DNA of 64,000 bases from Microbacterium oryzae (lineage in GTDB: Bacteria > Actinomycetota > Actinomycetes > Actinomycetales > Microbacteriaceae). Positions 63,476 to 64,000 of this stretch are shown one piece after another. The number at the start of each line of letters is the position of its first letter. Position 1 is the first letter of the stretch. The DNA is taken from positions 124,001 to 188,000 of the forward strand of contig NZ_JAUEPM010000001.1 in NCBI RefSeq assembly GCF_030406385.1, read 5' to 3'. The notes under the pieces are model-generated. The model made no database searches, was not told the DNA's origin, and saw nothing but the letters and a program-made list of their open reading frames with translations. The translations under genes and the position numbers were made by a program.

Positions 63476-64000
63476 TCAGAGGTCCTCGTCGGCCAGCACG
63501 AGGCGCTTCTCGGCGATCGCGCGGGTGACGAGCGCCACGGCCTCGTCGACCGGGACACCATTGCGCTGAGAGCCGTCCCGGAAGCGGAAGGAGACCGTGC
63601 CGGCGGAGCGGTCCTGCTCTCCCGCGATGAGGAGGAGCGGCACCTTGCCCGTGGTGTGGGTGCGGATCTTCTTCTGCATGCGGTCGTCGGAGTGGTCGAC
63701 CTCGGCGCGCACGTCGGCGACGCGCAGCTTCTGCACGACCTCGTCGAGGTACGGCGCGAACTCGTCGGCCACCGGCACGCCCACCACCTGCTGCGGCGCG
63801 AGCCACAGCGGGAAGTCGCCCGCGTAGTGCTCGAGCAGGATGGCGAAGAATCGCTCGATCGAGCCGAACAGCGCGCGGTGAATCATGATGGGGCGCTGCT
63901 TGGTGCCGTCGGCCGCGGTGAACTCGAGGTCGAAGCGCTCAGGCAGGTTGAAGTCGAGCTGCACGGTCGAGAGCTGCCACGAGCGGCCCAGCGCGTCGGT
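63476..64000 (-). CDS. thrS: Threonine-tRNA ligase, C-terminal part (5' end outside window)
   Basis: Charges tRNA-Thr. Only the last 174 residues are in the window. They hold the end of the class II catalytic domain ([20 protein letters not shown], motif 3 region with [13 protein letters not shown]) and the C-terminal anticodon-binding domain ([50 protein letters not shown]). The reading frame is open to the right edge. HIT-family gene follows 2 bp later. Confidence 0.96.
   Translation of the reverse strand, partial: TDALGRSWQLSTVQLDFNLPERFDLEFTAADGTKQRPIMIHRALFGSIERFFAILLEHYAGDFPLWLAPQQVVGVPVADEFAPYLDEVVQKLRVADVRAEVDHSDDRMQKKIRTHTTGKVPLLLIAGEQDRSAGTVSFRFRDGSQRNGVPVDEAVALVTRAIAEKRLVLADEDL

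Overview
The window is a very GC-rich, gene-dense actinobacterial chromosome segment, most likely from Microbacteriaceae (Microbacterium-like). Evidence: the gene order rne / ndk / DUF4233 gene / folC next to clpX-clpP2-clpP1-tig and the rpiB-pepN-glbO block; an actinobacterial translational-type ileS T-box; the glutamate-type RpiB; two different ClpP subunits; pdxS-pdxT with a divergent MocR-type regulator; and an AP4A phosphorylase-like HIT gene directly behind thrS. Most genes are core housekeeping. There is no prophage, integrase, transposase or CRISPR array.

Layout. 1-7.9 kb: the 5' part of rne (minus), a VKOR gene, then the minus-strand operon ileS-folC-DUF4233-ndk, headed by an Ile T-box. 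7.9-15.6 kb: a pentapeptide-repeat protein, a DUF559 nuclease-like gene flanked by two related inverted-repeat elements, valS with a small overlapping gene, a winged-helix regulator coupled to a 78-residue protein, and an M3 metallopeptidase. 15.6-19.4 kb: a KdpDE-like two-component pair divergent from a KimA-like potassium transporter. 19.5-30.7 kb: clpX, clpP1P2, the glgX-treY-treZ operon that makes trehalose from glycogen, tig, and tRNA-Pro and tRNA-Gly. 30.7-44.1 kb: gamma-carbonic anhydrase, dps, a 74-bp-period repeat array, amidohydrolase, PaiB-like protein, a Nei/Fpg glycosylase, rpiB, pepN, a MscS channel with a truncated globin, thioesterases and sufS-sufU.

44.1-48.8 kb: a glycine-betaine type ABC operon (ATPase, permease, two paralogous lipoproteins) behind a long, potentially structured leader. 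48.8-57.7 kb: ettA, ssb, msrA, small proteins, tRNA-Arg, orn, tRNA-His, metallopeptidase-clpS-DUF2017, a P-loop kinase-like gene, a GerW-family protein, dinB and a YebC-family gene. 57.7-64 kb: a second repeat array with the same 74-bp period, an L,D-transpeptidase, the vitamin B6 genes pdxY, pdxT, pdxS and a PdxR-type regulator, a HIT gene, and the 3' end of thrS.

Genes for osmotic and potassium homeostasis (KimA-like, KdpDE-like, MscS, betaine ABC, trehalose) and for proteostasis (ClpXP, ClpS, Tig, PepN, Dcp) are well represented. Translational coupling through ATGA or GTGA overlaps is the rule inside operons. Many first genes appear to be leaderless, with a TANNNT box 6-7 nt before the start codon. 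The signals least explained by genes are the two repeat arrays, the inverted elements around the DUF559 gene, an over-represented CGGATGGC/GCCATCCG word, and the betaine-operon leader.
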